Below, one piece after another: positions 6,157-6,549 of a stretch of DNA of 6,549 nt. Positions within the stretch are counted from its first letter, which is position 1. Every line of letters starts with the position of its first letter. The position numbers were made by a program, and so were the translations under genes. Source of the stretch: Deltaproteobacteria bacterium (GTDB lineage: Bacteria; Myxococcota_A; UBA796; UBA2385); contig JAERSX010000160.1 of assembly GCA_016845285.1 (NCBI GenBank), positions 1 to 6,549 on the forward strand. The letters run 5' to 3'. A model generated the notes under the pieces. That model saw only the letters and a program-made list of their open reading frames with translations, was not told the DNA's origin and ran no database searches.

Positions 6157-6549
6157 CTACTCCGGATCTGCTTGGGGCGTGGGGTTGGGTTCGGAAGCTT
6201 CGGGGGGACTGGACTCGGCGGCTCGGGTCACGACGACGCGGACGCCTTCGACCTCGGAGACGACCACGGCCGTGCCCTTGTCGATGTACTCGTGCAGGGA
6301 GACCACGTCGACGACTGTGCCGTTTATTTCGGCTTTTCCGGCGAGCCGGAGGTCGGTGACGGCCGTGCCCTCGGCCCCCACGAGGTGGGCTTGCTGGGGG
6401 TTGGCCACCCAGTCTTCCGGCGCGGTGGGCTCGGCGGGCTTGGTGTCGCCCAGGCGGGTGCGGAGGATGAGCCAGCCGGGCAGGGCGCGCTCCGGGAGGA
6501 ACTTGATGAGCGCGACCAGGACCGCGATGGTGACCGCCATGCTGATGAG
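6157..6549 (-). CDS. NfeD-family membrane protein, 5' part outside the window
   Basis: This is the C-terminal part of an NfeD-family protein; the frame is still open at the right edge (Leu-Ile-Ser before the first Met), so the ATG at 6538-6540 need not be the start. Visible are the end of a membrane helix (AVTIAVLVALIKFL, the first 15 residues or so after that Met), a short linker, and then an NfeD OB-fold domain: VGAEGTAVTDLRLAGKAEIN (54-73 from that Met), GTVVDVVSLHEYIDKG (74-89) and VVVSEVEGVRVVVTR (92-106). A Pro/Glu/Ser-rich tail ends in Pro-Glu. NfeD proteins partner flotillin-like proteins; the OB domain is thought to mediate interactions on the cytoplasmic side. Long NfeD forms carry an N-terminal ClpP-like serine protease and short ones do not; which form this is cannot be told here. 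It is translated just ahead of floA, separated by 3 nt. A short run of A-ending codons (about 6315-6339) stands out in an otherwise G/C-ending gene. Confidence 0.9.
   Translation of the reverse strand, partial: LISMAVTIAVLVALIKFLPERALPGWLILRTRLGDTKPAEPTAPEDWVANPQQAHLVGAEGTAVTDLRLAGKAEINGTVVDVVSLHEYIDKGTAVVVSEVEGVRVVVTRAAESSPPEASEPNPTPQADPE

Noticed and set aside
6300..6340. ECF-sigma promoter (GGAAAA-type -35) inside nfeD driving floA
   Set aside because: A GGAAAA string is present, but no matching -10 element occurs at the usual 16-17 nt spacing.
1..6549. Mobile element, CRISPR array, prophage or antiphage defence cassette
   Set aside because: No transposase, integrase, phage or nuclease gene, no direct-repeat array and no shift in composition is visible.

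Overview
The window is GC-rich DNA whose genes have an extreme G/C preference at third codon positions. GTG and TTG starts are used beside ATG, and genes are packed with gaps of 1-50 bp. Two lipoproteins, one followed by an Asp/Gly-rich linker, and a flotillin-like FloA operon suggest a Gram-negative bacterium of the Myxococcota/deltaproteobacterial type. That assignment is an inference from composition and gene content; no rRNA or other taxonomic marker is present. I see no tRNA, rRNA, CRISPR array, insertion sequence or phage gene, and no gene-free stretch longer than about 50 bp.

Left part (1-3362) is an exported module arranged around a 50-bp divergent intergenic region. Leftward runs a two-gene unit: an unrecognised secreted protein of 241 aa (1318-2043), then a CotH-kinase-family lipoprotein of 422 aa (53-1321). 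Their stop and start codons overlap as GTGA. Rightward runs an M28-family zinc peptidase lipoprotein (2094-3362) with a complete metal-ligand set and no Shine-Dalgarno. A TATGGT element lies 6 nt before its ATG, so it may be leaderless.

Right part (3384-6549), all on the minus strand, is a tight operon read from the right edge: an NfeD-family protein cut by the window edge, then floA, then an unrecognised 65-aa protein with a TTG start, then an unrecognised 532-aa membrane-proximal HEXXH metallopeptidase-like protein. Gaps are 3, 6 and 1 nt, and each ribosome binding site is embedded in the end of the preceding gene. NfeD and FloA-type proteins are known partners at membrane microdomains. The two downstream genes are the novel part. 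They share a short motif, roughly (V/I)(V/I)xxE(I/V)LGxPL followed by basic residues, at residues 24-39 of the small protein and near the C-terminus (512-527) of the HEXXH protein. This suggests one common partner, perhaps FloA.

The two blocks converge at 3362/3384, where a GC-rich inverted repeat may end transcription in both directions.
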